Notes under the pieces: model-generated
Told to the model about the DNA's origin: nothing
Seen by the model: the letters and a program-made list of their open reading frames with translations, nothing else
Databases searched by the model: none
Translations under genes and position numbers: made by a program
Shown: piece by piece, positions 43,098-54,024 of the stretch
How the letters are laid out: every line of letters begins with the position of its first letter
How positions within the stretch are numbered: the first letter of the stretch is position 1
Assembly (NCBI RefSeq): GCF_947495725.1
Contig: NZ_CANLZZ010000003.1
Span: 366,341-430,340 of the forward strand
Source: an uncultured Lutibacter sp.
Lineage (GTDB): Bacteria; Bacteroidota; Bacteroidia; Flavobacteriales; Flavobacteriaceae
DNA length: 64,000 bases
Direction: 5' to 3'

Positions 43098-45152
43098 TTA
43101 TTCAGGGTATTCAATTCTAAGGTGATAAATATTTTTTAACTTCTTTTTTAAAACTTTTTTTATCAATTGTAATTCCTTAAAAGTGATATCCGCATTCATA
43201 AATTGTCCATCTTCCATTTGTTTATTAACAATCTTCTCTACCAAATTATCAAATGCCTGAGCGCTAGGTTCTTTTATACTTTTTGAAGCTGCTTCTACCG
43301 AATCACACATCATTAAAATAGCTGTTTCTTTTGAAAATGGTATTGGCCCCGGATATTGAAAATATTTAATATTCACCTCTCCTCCACTCAATTTTTCTTC
43401 CATTTTATAAAAATAGTATACTAAAGATGTTCCGTGATGTGTTCTAATAAAATCAATTATCCTGTCTGGTAATCTATTCTTTTTTGCTAATTCAACACCA
43501 TCAATAATATGATTTATAATAATTTGAGCACTATCCTTTGGTGTTAACTCATTATGCGGGTTAACGTTTGTAGACTGATTTTCGGTAAAATACATTGGAT
43601 TAACAAGTTTTCCAATATCATGATATAATGCACCTGTACGAACCAACATAGAATTTGCATTAATTTCATTTGCCGCTGCCTCCGCTAAATTGGCAACTTG
43701 TAAAGAATGTTGAAAAGTTCCTGGAGCCTTTTCAGACAATTCTCTTAAAAGTTTAGAATTGGTGTTGGAAAGCTCTTTTAAAGACTCGTCAGACACCAAA
43801 CCGAATAGTTTTTCAAATACATAAATTAATGGCAATACAAAAAGGGTTGCCCCACCATTAATTGTAAAATATATATACTTTTCCCAATCTAAATTTTGTG
43901 CGTTTCCTTCTTGAATTATAGAAAATGCAAAATAAGATACAAAGTAAACGAACGTAATTTGAAACACCGAAATAAACAAATTTGCTCTTTTATACAATTC
44001 AGAAATGGTTAATATTGTTACAATACCGGCAATTATTTGTAAGAATATAAATTCGAAACTATTTGGAACAATAAAACCCAGTAATAGTACCGTTAAAACG
44101 TGAGTAAACAAACCTAAACGAGCATCAAAAAATGCTTTTAAAACTAATGGTAATATTACAATTGGAGCAATATAAATGTATTTTGCATCGTACTTTACTA
44201 TTAATGTAATTAACAATACAATTAAAATTATATTAAAAAATAGAAATGTAACTTTTGTGTTATTCTCAAAAATATCTACCCTATATTTTTTCAAAAACAA
44301 CAGTAACATTAAAAATGCCAACGCTACTAAAATGGTATAACCAAATACTATCCAATTGTAGTTGGATTTACTCCAAACCTGCGATTCAAACTCACTTTTA
44401 ATTGAATTCAGTATTATTAATTTATCACCTTCAACAATATCTCCTTTAAAAATTATTCGTTCATTTTCAGCAACTAAACCTTTTGTATAGGATATTTTAC
44501 TAAGGTTTTCTTGTAAAACTCTTTCAGTAAAACTATCGTCAAATGTAACATTGGGTTTTAATTCGTCATAAAGAATATTCATAACAGCATTTTCTTCTTG
44601 TGTATATGGCTGAATACCCATTTTTGAATTTATAAAATTCAATATTTGATTTGATTCAAATAATTTATTGGATTCTATTTCTTGACTTTTATTTCCTTTT
44701 TTTAGTGTTATTACTTCAGGCGCATCATTTAATTGATTAATATCACTTAAATACCCAAATTCATAAATCTCGTTTCTTACTTCTTCTGCTAAAATTCTTA
44801 TTTTATTCTTTTCTTCCTCATTTAAACTCGAATTTGATAATAAACTCTCAACTTTCTCATTAATAGCGGTTTTAACCTCATTAACAGTATTCTCATTAAA
44901 CTCATAATAGTGCTTTGATGCTTTCGAAATTTGTTCCTTTTCTAGAGCTATTTCTTCTGCTGATTTTTGAATGGCAAAATCAAAAGGCGCATAATAATTG
45001 TCATATTCCCAAGGTTTTCCTTTCTGAAACTCGTATTTAAATTGTCCTCCTTTTGGAAACAAATAAACCACTACAATTAAAGCTGCTATGTATAAAAAAA
45101 GCTTGTATATTAATGAATGGTTGGCAAGTAATTTATTAATTATATTTTTCAC
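43098..45152 (-). CDS. PgpH-type 7TM-HD phosphodiesterase (probable cyclic di-AMP hydrolase)
   Basis: Membrane protein of 684 residues with the 7TMR-HD layout: an N-terminal transmembrane anchor (about 15-32), an extracytoplasmic 7TMR-HDED domain (about 40-270), seven transmembrane helices (about 275-460) and a cytoplasmic HD phosphohydrolase domain. The HD pair is His511-Asp512 in ALYHDIGKL, preceded by GTFQHSLQVANLAEAAA. Homologues such as Listeria PgpH hydrolyse the second messenger c-di-AMP. The gene stands alone between the tRNA promoter and a divergent thiolase gene; its own regulator is not evident. Confidence 0.93.
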   Translation of the reverse strand: MKNIINKLLANHSLIYKLFLYIAALIVVVYLFPKGGQFKYEFQKGKPWEYDNYYAPFDFAIQKSAEEIALEKEQISKASKHYYEFNENTVNEVKTAINEKVESLLSNSSLNEEEKNKIRILAEEVRNEIYEFGYLSDINQLNDAPEVITLKKGNKSQEIESNKLFESNQILNFINSKMGIQPYTQEENAVMNILYDELKPNVTFDDSFTERVLQENLSKISYTKGLVAENERIIFKGDIVEGDKLIILNSIKSEFESQVWSKSNYNWIVFGYTILVALAFLMLLLFLKKYRVDIFENNTKVTFLFFNIILIVLLITLIVKYDAKYIYIAPIVILPLVLKAFFDARLGLFTHVLTVLLLGFIVPNSFEFIFLQIIAGIVTILTISELYKRANLFISVFQITFVYFVSYFAFSIIQEGNAQNLDWEKYIYFTINGGATLFVLPLIYVFEKLFGLVSDESLKELSNTNSKLLRELSEKAPGTFQHSLQVANLAEAAANEINANSMLVRTGALYHDIGKLVNPMYFTENQSTNVNPHNELTPKDSAQIIINHIIDGVELAKKNRLPDRIIDFIRTHHGTSLVYYFYKMEEKLSGGEVNIKYFQYPGPIPFSKETAILMMCDSVEAASKSIKEPSAQAFDNLVEKIVNKQMEDGQFMNADITFKELQLIKKVLKKKLKNIYHLRIEYPE

Positions 45153-45171
45153 GAAGTGTTTGTTTGCATTT

Positions 45172-45179
45172 CAAAAATA
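45172..45179 (-). promoter_or_regulatory. Candidate promoter -7 box of the HD phosphodiesterase gene
   Basis: Minus-strand TATTTTTG (45172-45179), perfect TAnnTTTG, 20 bp upstream of the start; a second perfect box TACTTTTG lies at 45193-45200. No well-spaced TTG. Confidence 0.4.
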
Positions 45180-45352
45180 ACAATTATTATTACAAAAGTA
45201 TTTGCAATCTCTTATTTTTTATTCATTGTAATTACTATTTTTATTTATTTAACTATCAGTAAAATATTATTTTATAACAATTTGTCAAAAGTCTAATTTA
45301 AAATTAAAAATCATTAGTTATACAAACTAACCTATAAAACTAAAAGATTGTT

Positions 45353-45360
45353 TAATTTTG
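45353..45360 (+). promoter_or_regulatory. Candidate thiolase promoter -7 box
   Basis: TAATTTTG, perfect TAnnTTTG, 30 bp before the thiolase ATG. No clear TTG -33 element. Confidence 0.45.
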
Positions 45361-45389
45361 ATTAAATTCGCACATAGAAAGATTTAATT

Positions 45390-46565
45390 ATGAAGGAAAT
45401 TGTTATTGTTTCTGTAGCACGAACACCAATTGGAAGTTTTTTAGGAAGTTTATCTGGAATTTCGGCTACAAAATTAGGCGCAATTGCTATTAAAGGAGCT
45501 TTGGAAAAAATAAATTTAAATCCAAACAAGGTGGATGAAGTTTTCATGGGAAATGTTATTTCGGCCGGTTTAAAACAAGCTCCAGCAAAACAAGCGGCTT
45601 TATTCGCTGGAATTCCAAATACTGTGCCTTGCACAACTATTAATAAAGTGTGTGCATCTGGAATGAAATCTATTATGATTGCGTGCCAAACTATAAAAGC
45701 TGGTGATGCTGAAATTGTTGTTGCCGGTGGTATGGAAAGTATGAGTAATATACCTCATTATATGTCGGGAAGAAGAGCTACTAAATTAGGAAACATAACT
45801 ATTTCAGACGGATTACTTGTTGATGGATTAACTGATGTTTACGATCAAAAACATATGGGAACCTGTGGTGATTTATGTGCTAATGATCATAATTTCACAA
45901 GAGAAGATCAAGATAATTTTGCGATAGAATCTTATAACCGATCGGCAAAAGCTTGGAAAAATAATTTGTTTAAGGATGAAATTGTTCCGGTTGAAATTCC
46001 ACAAAGAAAAGGAGATACTTTAATATTTTCTGAAGATGAGGAGTACAAAAATTTTAATAAGGACAAAATGGCTTTATTAAAACCCGTTTTTAGCAAAGAT
46101 GGTACCGTAACAGCTGCAAACGCTTCAACTTTAAACGATGGAGCAGCAGCACTTGTTTTAATGAGTTTAGATAAAGCAAAAGAACTTAACTTAAAACCAT
46201 TGGCAAAAATAAAAGGTTACGCAGACGCATCACTTGAACCTAAGTATTTTACTACTGCACCAGCAAAAGCATTACCAAAAGCAATAGAAAAAGCTGGTAT
46301 TTCGCAAAATGAGGTTGATTACTATGAGTTAAATGAAGCCTTTTCAGTAGTTGGGTTAGCAAATATTAAGCTACTTAATTTAAATCCAGAAAAAGTAAAT
46401 GTAAACGGAGGAGCTGTTTCTTTAGGTCATCCGCTTGGAATGTCAGGAGCTCGAATTGTAATCGCTCTTACTTCAATATTAAAACAAAAAAATGCTAAAA
46501 TTGGTGCTGCTGGAATATGTAACGGTGGTGGTGGCGCAAGTGCAATTGTAATTGAACAAATGTAA
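45390..46565 (+). CDS. Acetyl-CoA C-acetyltransferase (thiolase)
   Basis: Biosynthetic-type thiolase of 391 residues that condenses two acetyl-CoA to acetoacetyl-CoA or runs in reverse; cytoplasmic. Active-site residues are in place: nucleophile Cys88 (NKVCASGMKS), His347 (GHPLGMSGAR) and the second Cys377 (GICNGGGGAS). Length is standard. It is followed after 9 bp by an NlpC/P60 hydrolase gene, an arrangement with no obvious metabolic link. Whether it serves fatty-acid or amino-acid degradation or ketone metabolism cannot be told. Confidence 0.95.
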   Translation: MKEIVIVSVARTPIGSFLGSLSGISATKLGAIAIKGALEKINLNPNKVDEVFMGNVISAGLKQAPAKQAALFAGIPNTVPCTTINKVCASGMKSIMIACQTIKAGDAEIVVAGGMESMSNIPHYMSGRRATKLGNITISDGLLVDGLTDVYDQKHMGTCGDLCANDHNFTREDQDNFAIESYNRSAKAWKNNLFKDEIVPVEIPQRKGDTLIFSEDEEYKNFNKDKMALLKPVFSKDGTVTAANASTLNDGAAALVLMSLDKAKELNLKPLAKIKGYADASLEPKYFTTAPAKALPKAIEKAGISQNEVDYYELNEAFSVVGLANIKLLNLNPEKVNVNGGAVSLGHPLGMSGARIVIALTSILKQKNAKIGAAGICNGGGGASAIVIEQM

Positions 46566-46574
46566 TTTTATTGT

Positions 46575-47345
46575 ATGCAATACGGTATTTGTAATTTAAG
46601 TATAATCCCTGTTAGAATAGAGCCTAATGATACCACAGAAATGGTAACTCAACTTTTATTTGGAGAATACTTTAAAGTTTTAGAAAAAAGAAAAAAATGG
46701 AGTAGAATTAGAAATGCCTTCGATAATTATGAAGGATGGATTGACAATAAACAATATGAAGAAATTTCAGAAGAAATATACTCCAACATTAAAAAATCCC
46801 CTACTAACCTATCGGCCGAATTAATTGATTTTGTAACGGATAAAAATGGTGTGTTTTCAACTGTTTTAATTGGATCTAATTTACCGTTTTATCAAAATAA
46901 AAACTTACTTATTAACAATACCTCCTTTCACTATGAAGGAGAAATTTTTGACCGTTTATTACCTAAGGACTCTTTAATTGAAATAGCTTTTAAATTTTTA
47001 AACTCTCCTTATTTATGGGGTGGAAAGTCACCTTTTGGAATCGATTGCTCTGGTTTTACTCAAATGGTTTATAAGCTTTGTGGTTATAAATTATTACGTG
47101 ATGCTTCGCAACAAGCAACACAAGGAGAAGTTTTAAGTTTCATTGAAGAAAGTGAACCTGGAGATTTGGCTTTTTTTGATAATAATGAAGGTGAAATTAT
47201 TCATGTTGGGATTATTATGAAGGATAATTATATTATACATGCTCACGGAAAAGTACGAATTGATATGATTGACCATAGTGGAATTTTTAATCTAGATTCC
47301 CAAACACACTCTCATAAACTTCGTGTAATTAAAAAGATTATATAA
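46575..47345 (+). CDS. SH3-NlpC/P60 peptidoglycan endopeptidase
   Basis: A 256-residue cysteine peptidase of the NlpC/P60 family that cleaves the peptide stems of peptidoglycan. Residues about 1-70 and 80-125 look like bacterial SH3-type domains (VTQLLFGEYFKVLEKRKKWSRI, W-I-D-N-K); the catalytic domain holds Cys158 (GIDCSGFTQMVY), His210 (IIHVGIIM) and a third His222 (IIHAHGKVR). No signal peptide is visible, as in the similar Bacteroidota dipeptidyl-peptidase VI-type enzymes that act on released D-Glu-containing peptides inside the cell. A terminator follows. Confidence 0.92.
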   Translation: MQYGICNLSIIPVRIEPNDTTEMVTQLLFGEYFKVLEKRKKWSRIRNAFDNYEGWIDNKQYEEISEEIYSNIKKSPTNLSAELIDFVTDKNGVFSTVLIGSNLPFYQNKNLLINNTSFHYEGEIFDRLLPKDSLIEIAFKFLNSPYLWGGKSPFGIDCSGFTQMVYKLCGYKLLRDASQQATQGEVLSFIEESEPGDLAFFDNNEGEIIHVGIIMKDNYIIHAHGKVRIDMIDHSGIFNLDSQTHSHKLRVIKKII

Positions 47346-47377
47346 AAAAAACCTCTCAAAAATGAGAGGTTTTTTTT
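47345..47377. terminator. Bidirectional terminator between NlpC/P60 and TPR genes
   Basis: AAAAAAACCTCTCA (47345-47358), loop AAAA, TGAGAGGTTTTTTT (47363-47376); perfect 14-bp stem. Confidence 0.93.
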
Positions 47378-47394
47378 ATAATTTGTTCGTATTC

Positions 47395-48669
47395 TTATTT
47401 TAATTTTTCGTAAACTTCCTTAATTGCAGTCAATTTATCTTGCATATCAAGATTTTCATACAATCCCATTAAAGTTTGAACAGCATTAATATTGTCTGGT
47501 TTTAATTCATAAGCTTTTTCATAATAAGGTAAAGCTTCTTTATAAATTTCAAATTGCTGAACTTGTAATTTATCATATTTATCAAAATCAGATAAACTTT
47601 TATTCATTTCTTCAATAATTGGTCCTGCTTTTTCAATAATAGCTGCACCAATATTATTGTAAGAATCTGCATATTCTGGATTTAACTCAATTGACTTTTT
47701 AAAGAAACCAATTGCTTCGTCAATATTTCCCTGATCCATATTCATCACTCCTACATTATAATAAAGTGTTGGCTCTGTTGGATTTAAACTAATTGCTTCT
47801 TCTAATTTTTCTTTAAATTTTTCGTTATCACCAGCTTTATAATACATATTTGCCTCATCTATTAATAATGAATAACTTTCAGGAAATTCTTTTCTTCCTT
47901 CTGCAATTGTTTCAAAAGCTTTTTCATTTTGTTCTAATTTAGAATAATTTTGAGCTAAATTCTTAAAAATTAGTTCACGTCTAGAATCTTTCACCTCATC
48001 TCTTGGATTTTCAACTAAACCAAGTTTTAACTGCATCGCTCTAGCCTTTTTATCTGGATAAGCAACTTCTTTTCCAGTTTGTTTGTTTGTTGCTAAATAT
48101 TCAGTTGCAATACCAGTATAATTCAAATCTAAAAGTTTAGAATATGCATTTTTAGAACTTTCATAATCCTCTCCTAAGTAGTAAACCAAAGCTGCATTAT
48201 CTAAAAATGTGGTATCGGTAGAGCTTAAAGCAAAAACTTGCTCAAATCCTTTTGCCGCATTCACATAATCTTTTGGATCTTTTGATTCTGCTGCTTTTCT
48301 ATAATTTTCACTAGCTCTTTCTGCTGTTTTTTGAATTAAGGCATTTTTTAATACATTAATTTCATTAGTGTATTTAAGTTTTTTAGAGTCTTTTTCAAAT
48401 TTCACTAATTCATTAAAAGCCGATGCAATTGCATCAACATTTTTACCATTTCCATTTTTGTATAAAGCCATTGACTTTAAATAATAAAACTTGGCTTTGG
48501 TTTTTTGATCAGCATTTCCAATTAACCCTTCTGCTTGTTTAATTGAAGAAATAGCAGTAGCAAAATCACCTGATTTTATCGCCTTCTCTGCAGATTTAAT
48601 TTCATTTTTTTGTCCGAATATTGTCATACTGATTAAAAAAGCTGACAAAATTAATAGTTGTTTTTTCAT
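47395..48669 (-). CDS. Exported TPR-repeat protein
   Basis: A 424-residue protein with a signal peptide (about 1-20, LLILSAFLISMTIFGQ) and tetratricopeptide repeats along its length; the clearest are in the C-terminal half (EPTLYYNVGVMNMDQGNIDEAI then GFFKKSIELNPEYADSYNNIG, and ALPYYEKAYELKPDNINAVQ). Expected in the periplasm as a protein-interaction scaffold. It lies 27 bp after gyrA on the same strand and is probably co-transcribed with it; no functional link is obvious. Confidence 0.88.
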   Translation of the reverse strand: MKKQLLILSAFLISMTIFGQKNEIKSAEKAIKSGDFATAISSIKQAEGLIGNADQKTKAKFYYLKSMALYKNGNGKNVDAIASAFNELVKFEKDSKKLKYTNEINVLKNALIQKTAERASENYRKAAESKDPKDYVNAAKGFEQVFALSSTDTTFLDNAALVYYLGEDYESSKNAYSKLLDLNYTGIATEYLATNKQTGKEVAYPDKKARAMQLKLGLVENPRDEVKDSRRELIFKNLAQNYSKLEQNEKAFETIAEGRKEFPESYSLLIDEANMYYKAGDNEKFKEKLEEAISLNPTEPTLYYNVGVMNMDQGNIDEAIGFFKKSIELNPEYADSYNNIGAAIIEKAGPIIEEMNKSLSDFDKYDKLQVQQFEIYKEALPYYEKAYELKPDNINAVQTLMGLYENLDMQDKLTAIKEVYEKLK

Positions 48670-48696
48670 TCCTTGATTGATTTATTCTTAATATAT

Positions 48697-51210
48697 TTAT
48701 TCTTGAGCTAAATTCTCATCATTATTCTTTTCAATTTCTGTGCCATTCTCACCTTCTTCAACATCTTCTTCTTCTTCACGCATCACTTTTGCTACAGCTG
48801 CAATTGAATCATCACCTTTAATATTTATTAACTTTACACCTTGAGTTGCACGTCCCATAACTCTTAAATCTCCAACAGCCAATCTAATTGTAATTCCTGA
48901 TTTATTGATAATCATTAAATCATCTTCATCAGTTACTTCTTTAATTGCAACTAAACCACCAGTTTTTTCAGTAACATTTATGGTTTTAACTCCTTTACCT
49001 CCTCGGTTTGTAATTCTGTAATCTTCTAAACTTGAACGTTTTCCATAACCATTTTCAGAAACTACTAATATGTTACTTTCTAAATTATTAACAGCAATCA
49101 TACCAACAACTTCATCTTGATCATTCGATAATGTAATACCTCTAACCCCAGAAGCATTTCTACCCATTGGTCTTGTTTTACCTTCTTCAAAACGTATAGA
49201 TTTACCAGATTTTAACGCTAACATAACTTGACTATCACCAGTTGTTAGTTTTGCCTCTAGTAATTCATCTTCTTCTTTAATTGTAATTGCATTAATTCCA
49301 TTTAATCTAGGACGAGAATATTGTTCTAAAGAAGTCTTTTTAACTTGACCATTTTTAGTTGCCATAATTATATAATGACTATTTACATATTCTTCATTCT
49401 TTAAATCTTCGGTTACCAAGAAAGCTTTTACTTTATCATCTTGCTCAATATTAATTAAGTTTTGAATTGCTCTACCTTTTGAAGTTTTTCCTCCTTCTGG
49501 GATTTCGTAAACACGCATCCAAAATACCTTACCTTTTTGAGTAAAGAACAACATATATTGGTGGTTAGTACCAATAAATAAGTGTTCTAAGAAATCTTCA
49601 TTTCTAGTACTTACACCTTTTTGTCCACGTCCTCCTCTATTTTGAACTTTATATTCGTCTAAATTTGTACGTTTTACATAACCTGCGTGTGAAATAGTAA
49701 CAACAACATTTGAATTTGGAATCATATCTTCAATAGATAAATCTCCTCCTGCATATTCAATTATAGATCTTCTATCGTCACCATATTTATCTCTTATTGC
49801 TACTAATTCTTCTTTTATAATATCATAACGTCTTTCTTCGTTACTTAAAATATCTTTTAAATCTGCGATTAATTTTATAATGTCTTCATACTCTGCACGC
49901 AACTTATCTTGCTCTAAACCAGTTAATTGACGTAGGCGCATTTCAACAATTGCCTTAGCTTGAATTTCAGATAATTCAAAACGTTCCATTAAACTTTCTC
50001 TTGCTTCATCTGCATTTGAAGAGCCTCTGATAATTTTAATTACTTCATCAATATTATCACTAGCAATTATTAAACCTTCTAAAATATGTGCTCTAGCTTC
50101 CGCTTTTTTAAGTTCAAATTCAGTTCTTCTTACAACTACTTCGTGTCTATGCTCAACAAAATAATGTATTAATTGTTTTAAGTTTAATTGTTCTGGTCTT
50201 CCATTTACTAATGCAATATTATTTACACTAAATGAAGTTTGAAGAGCTGTATATTTAAATAATTTATTTAAAACAATATTTGGAATTGCATCTCTTTTAA
50301 GAACATATACAATTCGCATTCCATTTCTATCCGACTCATCTCTAATATTAGCAATTCCTTCTAATTTCTTTTCGTTAACTAAATCAGCTGTTTTTTTAAT
50401 CATATCTGCTTTGTTAACCTGATATGGAATTTCAGTAACAATTATGCATTCACGACCTTTTACCTCTTCTATAGTAGCTTTTGCTCGCATTACAATTCTA
50501 CCTCTACCAGTTTCAAAAGCTTCTTTAACACCATCGTAACCATAGATTATTCCACCCGTTGGAAAATCTGGAGCTTTAATATGCTGCATTAATTCAGAAA
50601 TTTCAATATCTCTATTATCAATATAAGCTAAAGTTCCGTTTATTACCTCGGTTAAATTATGAGGTGCCATATTAGTAGCCATCCCAACTGCAATACCCGA
50701 AGCTCCATTAACTAAAAGATTTGGAATTCTTGTTGGTAATACTGTTGGTTCATTTAAGGTATCATCAAAATTTAATTTATGATCAACTGTATCCTTTTCA
50801 ATATCTGACAGCATTTCTTCAGATATTTTTTGCATACGCACCTCAGTATAACGCATTGCTGCTGGGCTATCCCCATCAACAGAACCAAAGTTACCTTGAC
50901 CATCAACCATCATATAACGTACACTCCAATCTTGAGCCATACGCACCATTGAATCATATACTGAAGTATCACCGTGTGGATGATATTTCCCCAGTACTTC
51001 CCCAACTATTCTTGCTGATTTTTTATAGGAACCTGTTGCCTTTATACCTAATTCGTGCATACCATATAATACCCTTCTGTGTACTGGTTTTAAACCATCT
51101 CTTACATCTGGTAATGCTCTCGAAACAATAACCGACATTGAATAATCAATGTACGCTGATTTCATTTCATCTTCAATATTTATTGGAATCAGTTTTTCTC
51201 CGTCTGCCAT
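48697..51210 (-). CDS. gyrA: DNA gyrase subunit A
   Basis: Cleavage/reunion subunit of gyrase, 837 residues. The active-site Tyr121 is in [10 protein letters not shown]; the quinolone-resistance region reads [15 protein letters not shown], with Thr82 and Asp86 (E. coli 83 and 87), the usual wild-type in flavobacteria. The C-terminal beta-pinwheel includes a GyrA-box-like NRGGRGQKG near 549-557, and the protein ends in a strongly acidic tail (about 812-837, [14 protein letters not shown]). Divergent from clpC across 259 bp; the TPR gene follows. Confidence 0.98.
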   Translation of the reverse strand: MADGEKLIPINIEDEMKSAYIDYSMSVIVSRALPDVRDGLKPVHRRVLYGMHELGIKATGSYKKSARIVGEVLGKYHPHGDTSVYDSMVRMAQDWSVRYMMVDGQGNFGSVDGDSPAAMRYTEVRMQKISEEMLSDIEKDTVDHKLNFDDTLNEPTVLPTRIPNLLVNGASGIAVGMATNMAPHNLTEVINGTLAYIDNRDIEISELMQHIKAPDFPTGGIIYGYDGVKEAFETGRGRIVMRAKATIEEVKGRECIIVTEIPYQVNKADMIKKTADLVNEKKLEGIANIRDESDRNGMRIVYVLKRDAIPNIVLNKLFKYTALQTSFSVNNIALVNGRPEQLNLKQLIHYFVEHRHEVVVRRTEFELKKAEARAHILEGLIIASDNIDEVIKIIRGSSNADEARESLMERFELSEIQAKAIVEMRLRQLTGLEQDKLRAEYEDIIKLIADLKDILSNEERRYDIIKEELVAIRDKYGDDRRSIIEYAGGDLSIEDMIPNSNVVVTISHAGYVKRTNLDEYKVQNRGGRGQKGVSTRNEDFLEHLFIGTNHQYMLFFTQKGKVFWMRVYEIPEGGKTSKGRAIQNLINIEQDDKVKAFLVTEDLKNEEYVNSHYIIMATKNGQVKKTSLEQYSRPRLNGINAITIKEEDELLEAKLTTGDSQVMLALKSGKSIRFEEGKTRPMGRNASGVRGITLSNDQDEVVGMIAVNNLESNILVVSENGYGKRSSLEDYRITNRGGKGVKTINVTEKTGGLVAIKEVTDEDDLMIINKSGITIRLAVGDLRVMGRATQGVKLINIKGDDSIAAVAKVMREEEEDVEEGENGTEIEKNNDENLAQE

Positions 51211-51469
51211 ATGTTTTTTAATTTATTTTAGTGTCTTAATTTAACAAAGCAATATACAATTTTTCACTTTTTTACAACCTAAATCACCCAATGTTTTTAT
51301 ATTATTTATTAACAATAAACAACAACACAAGAGTAGCTTTACAATACTGACAATCAGTCACTTTAATGCATATATTTTATATCTTTTTGATAATAAGAAA
51401 AAAGTGGTTCCATTTTTGTACTAAAAAAAGAAAAAAATCAGTTAAATTTACAGTATAAACATAATAAAT

Positions 51470-54004
51470 ATGGACGATAATTTTTCACCAAAAGTTAAAG
51501 ATGTGATTGCATATAGCAAGGAAGAAGCGCTTAGATTAGGTCATGATTTTATTGGCACGGAGCATTTGATGTTAGGGTTAATTAGAAAAGGAAAAGGTAA
51601 AGCAATTGATATATTAAATACTTTAGATATTAATCTTGATCATTTACGAAGAAAAATAGAAAGCTTAAGCCCTATTAGTTCGGTAATTGAACCTCAAAGC
51701 GATTCAAAAAGTTTAAGATTAACAAGGCAAGCAGAAAAAGCTCTAAAAACAACCTTTTTAGAAGCTAAACTGTATAAAAGCCCTTCTATAAATACTGCGC
51801 ATTTATTGCTTTGCATTTTAAGAAATGAGAACGACCCAACTACTAAGCTATTAAATAATTTTGATGCTAGTTATGAGGACGTTAAAACTATTTTTAAACA
51901 ACTATTTTTAGAAGAGGAAATAGATTTGCCTAAAGCAGAAAATAAATCGGATGATGATTTTGATAAACCAAAACCAAATCCGTTTGACCAACCAAAAGCA
52001 GATCAAGGCGCTGCAAAGAAGTCTAAAACACCTGTTTTAGATAATTTTGGACGTGATTTAACACGTTTAGCAGAAGAAGGAAACTTAGACCCTGTTGTAG
52101 GTAGAAAAAAAGAAATAGAACGTGTTTCTCAAATTTTAAGTAGAAGAAAAAAGAACAACCCAATGCTTATTGGTGAGCCTGGAGTTGGTAAATCTGCCAT
52201 TGCTGAAGGATTGGCACTTAGAATTATACAGCGTAAAGTTTCTAGAATTTTATTTAATAAACGTATTGTTTCTTTAGATTTGGCAAGTTTAGTTGCGGGT
52301 ACAAAATACCGAGGTCAGTTTGAAGAACGTATGAAAGCATTAATGAATGAGTTAGAAAAAAATGAAGATATAATTCTTTTTATAGATGAAATTCACACCA
52401 TTGTTGGTGCTGGTGGTGCTACTGGATCACTAGATGCTTCTAACATGTTAAAACCTGCTTTAGCTCGTGGTGAAATTCAATGTATTGGAGCAACTACCTT
52501 AGATGAATTTAGAACAAACATTGAAAAGGACGGTGCTTTAGAAAGAAGATTTCAAAAAGTAATTGTAGAACCAACTTCGGTTGAAGAAACAATTCAAATT
52601 CTTCAAAATATAAAAGACAAATACGAGGATCATCACAATGTAGATTATACCGACGATGCTATTAAAGCTTGTGTAACCTTAACTAACAGATATATGACAG
52701 ATAGGTTTCTTCCAGACAAAGCAATTGATGCTTTAGATGAAGCCGGATCTAGAATTCATATTACAAACATTGTAGTTCCTAAAGAAGTTCTTGCTTTGGA
52801 ATCTCAGCTCGAAAAAATTAAGGAAGATAAAACTGCAGCCGTTAACGGACAAAAGTATGAAGAAGCAGCAAGATTACGTGATGATGAAAAACGAATTGAA
52901 AGCTCATTAAAAGTTGAACAAACCAAATGGGAAGAAGCTTCTAAATTAAATAGAGAAATTGTAACTGAAGATAATGTTGCTGAAGTAGTTTCTATGATGA
53001 CAGGAATTCCTGTAAACAGAGTTGCAGAAGCCGAAAGTCATAGACTACACGATTTACCAAACTTAATTAAAGGGAAAGTTATTGGACAAGATGATGCAGT
53101 TGCAAAGGTTGTTAAAGCAATTCAACGAAATAGAGTTGGACTTAAAGACCCTAATAAACCAATTGGTTCATTTATATTTTTAGGTCAAACTGGAGTTGGA
53201 AAAACTCAACTTGCTAAAGTGTTAGCAACAGAATTATTTGATAATGATGATGCTCTTGTTAGAATTGACATGAGTGAGTATATGGAAAAATTTGCAATTT
53301 CTAGATTAATTGGTGCGCCTCCAGGATATGTTGGTTATGAAGAAGGCGGGCAATTAACCGAAAAAATAAGACGTAAACCATATGCTGTTGTTTTATTAGA
53401 TGAAATTGAAAAAGCACATCCAGATGTTTTTAATATGTTATTACAAATTTTAGATGATGGACATATAACAGACAGTTTAGGAAGAAAAATTGATTTTAGA
53501 AATACAATTATTATAATGACATCGAATATTGGTTCTCGTCAATTAAAAGACTTTGGAACTGGTGTTGGTTTTGGAACTGCATCGAAAAAAGAACAAGCTG
53601 ATGCAAATGCTAAAAAAGTAATTGAAAATGCTCTTAAAAAATCATTTGCTCCAGAATTTTTAAATAGAATTGACGATGTAATTGTATTTAATGCGTTAGA
53701 ACGTGAAGATATTCATTCTATTATTGATATTGAATTAAAAAAATTAGTAAAACGTATTGAAGGTTTAGGTTATAATTTAAATTTATCTCCTGAAGCTAAA
53801 GACTATATTGCTGACAAAGGTTTCGATAAACAATATGGAGCAAGACCTTTAAAACGTGCTATTCAAAAATATATTGAAGATGCCTTAGCAACAGAAATCG
53901 TGAATTCAAAATTAAATGAAGGAGATACCATATTTATGGATCTTGATAAAGATAAGGATGAATTAACCATTAAAATTAAAAAAGGCAAAAAAAAGGTTGA
54001 ATAA
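51470..54004 (+). CDS. clpC: ATP-dependent Clp protease ATP-binding subunit ClpC
   Basis: Hsp100-type unfoldase of 844 residues working with ClpP. Order: Clp N-repeat domain (about 1-145), Pro/Lys-rich linker, AAA1 with Walker A GEPGVGKS at 235-242, a UVR-containing middle domain (QKYEEAARLRDDE, about 455-480) that identifies ClpC rather than ClpA or ClpB, AAA2 with Walker A GQTGVGKT at 572-579, and the C-terminal D2-small domain (GFDKQYGARPLKRAIQ). Alone on its strand, without ctsR or mcsAB neighbours. Divergent from gyrA. Confidence 0.97.
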   Translation: MDDNFSPKVKDVIAYSKEEALRLGHDFIGTEHLMLGLIRKGKGKAIDILNTLDINLDHLRRKIESLSPISSVIEPQSDSKSLRLTRQAEKALKTTFLEAKLYKSPSINTAHLLLCILRNENDPTTKLLNNFDASYEDVKTIFKQLFLEEEIDLPKAENKSDDDFDKPKPNPFDQPKADQGAAKKSKTPVLDNFGRDLTRLAEEGNLDPVVGRKKEIERVSQILSRRKKNNPMLIGEPGVGKSAIAEGLALRIIQRKVSRILFNKRIVSLDLASLVAGTKYRGQFEERMKALMNELEKNEDIILFIDEIHTIVGAGGATGSLDASNMLKPALARGEIQCIGATTLDEFRTNIEKDGALERRFQKVIVEPTSVEETIQILQNIKDKYEDHHNVDYTDDAIKACVTLTNRYMTDRFLPDKAIDALDEAGSRIHITNIVVPKEVLALESQLEKIKEDKTAAVNGQKYEEAARLRDDEKRIESSLKVEQTKWEEASKLNREIVTEDNVAEVVSMMTGIPVNRVAEAESHRLHDLPNLIKGKVIGQDDAVAKVVKAIQRNRVGLKDPNKPIGSFIFLGQTGVGKTQLAKVLATELFDNDDALVRIDMSEYMEKFAISRLIGAPPGYVGYEEGGQLTEKIRRKPYAVVLLDEIEKAHPDVFNMLLQILDDGHITDSLGRKIDFRNTIIIMTSNIGSRQLKDFGTGVGFGTASKKEQADANAKKVIENALKKSFAPEFLNRIDDVIVFNALEREDIHSIIDIELKKLVKRIEGLGYNLNLSPEAKDYIADKGFDKQYGARPLKRAIQKYIEDALATEIVNSKLNEGDTIFMDLDKDKDELTIKIKKGKKKVE

Positions 54005-54024
54005 CTTATAAATAATGCGTTTTT

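Noticed and set aside
42660-43139. 159-codon plus-strand ORF (and a 63-codon one at 42821) over the tRNA cluster
   Set aside because: It reads antisense through three clear tRNA genes; strings such as RDRIRTYDRLL and GWQDSNLRPPRP are the well-known false proteins made by translating tRNA genes in reverse.
50721-51131. 136-codon ORF antisense to gyrA
   Set aside because: Fully inside the gyrA coding sequence on the other strand, with Leu/Tyr/His-rich composition typical of shadow frames.
48697-51210. GyrA Thr82 as a quinolone-resistance mutation
   Set aside because: Thr at this site is, as I recall, the normal residue in flavobacterial GyrA, and Asp86 is intact; it should not be read as acquired resistance.
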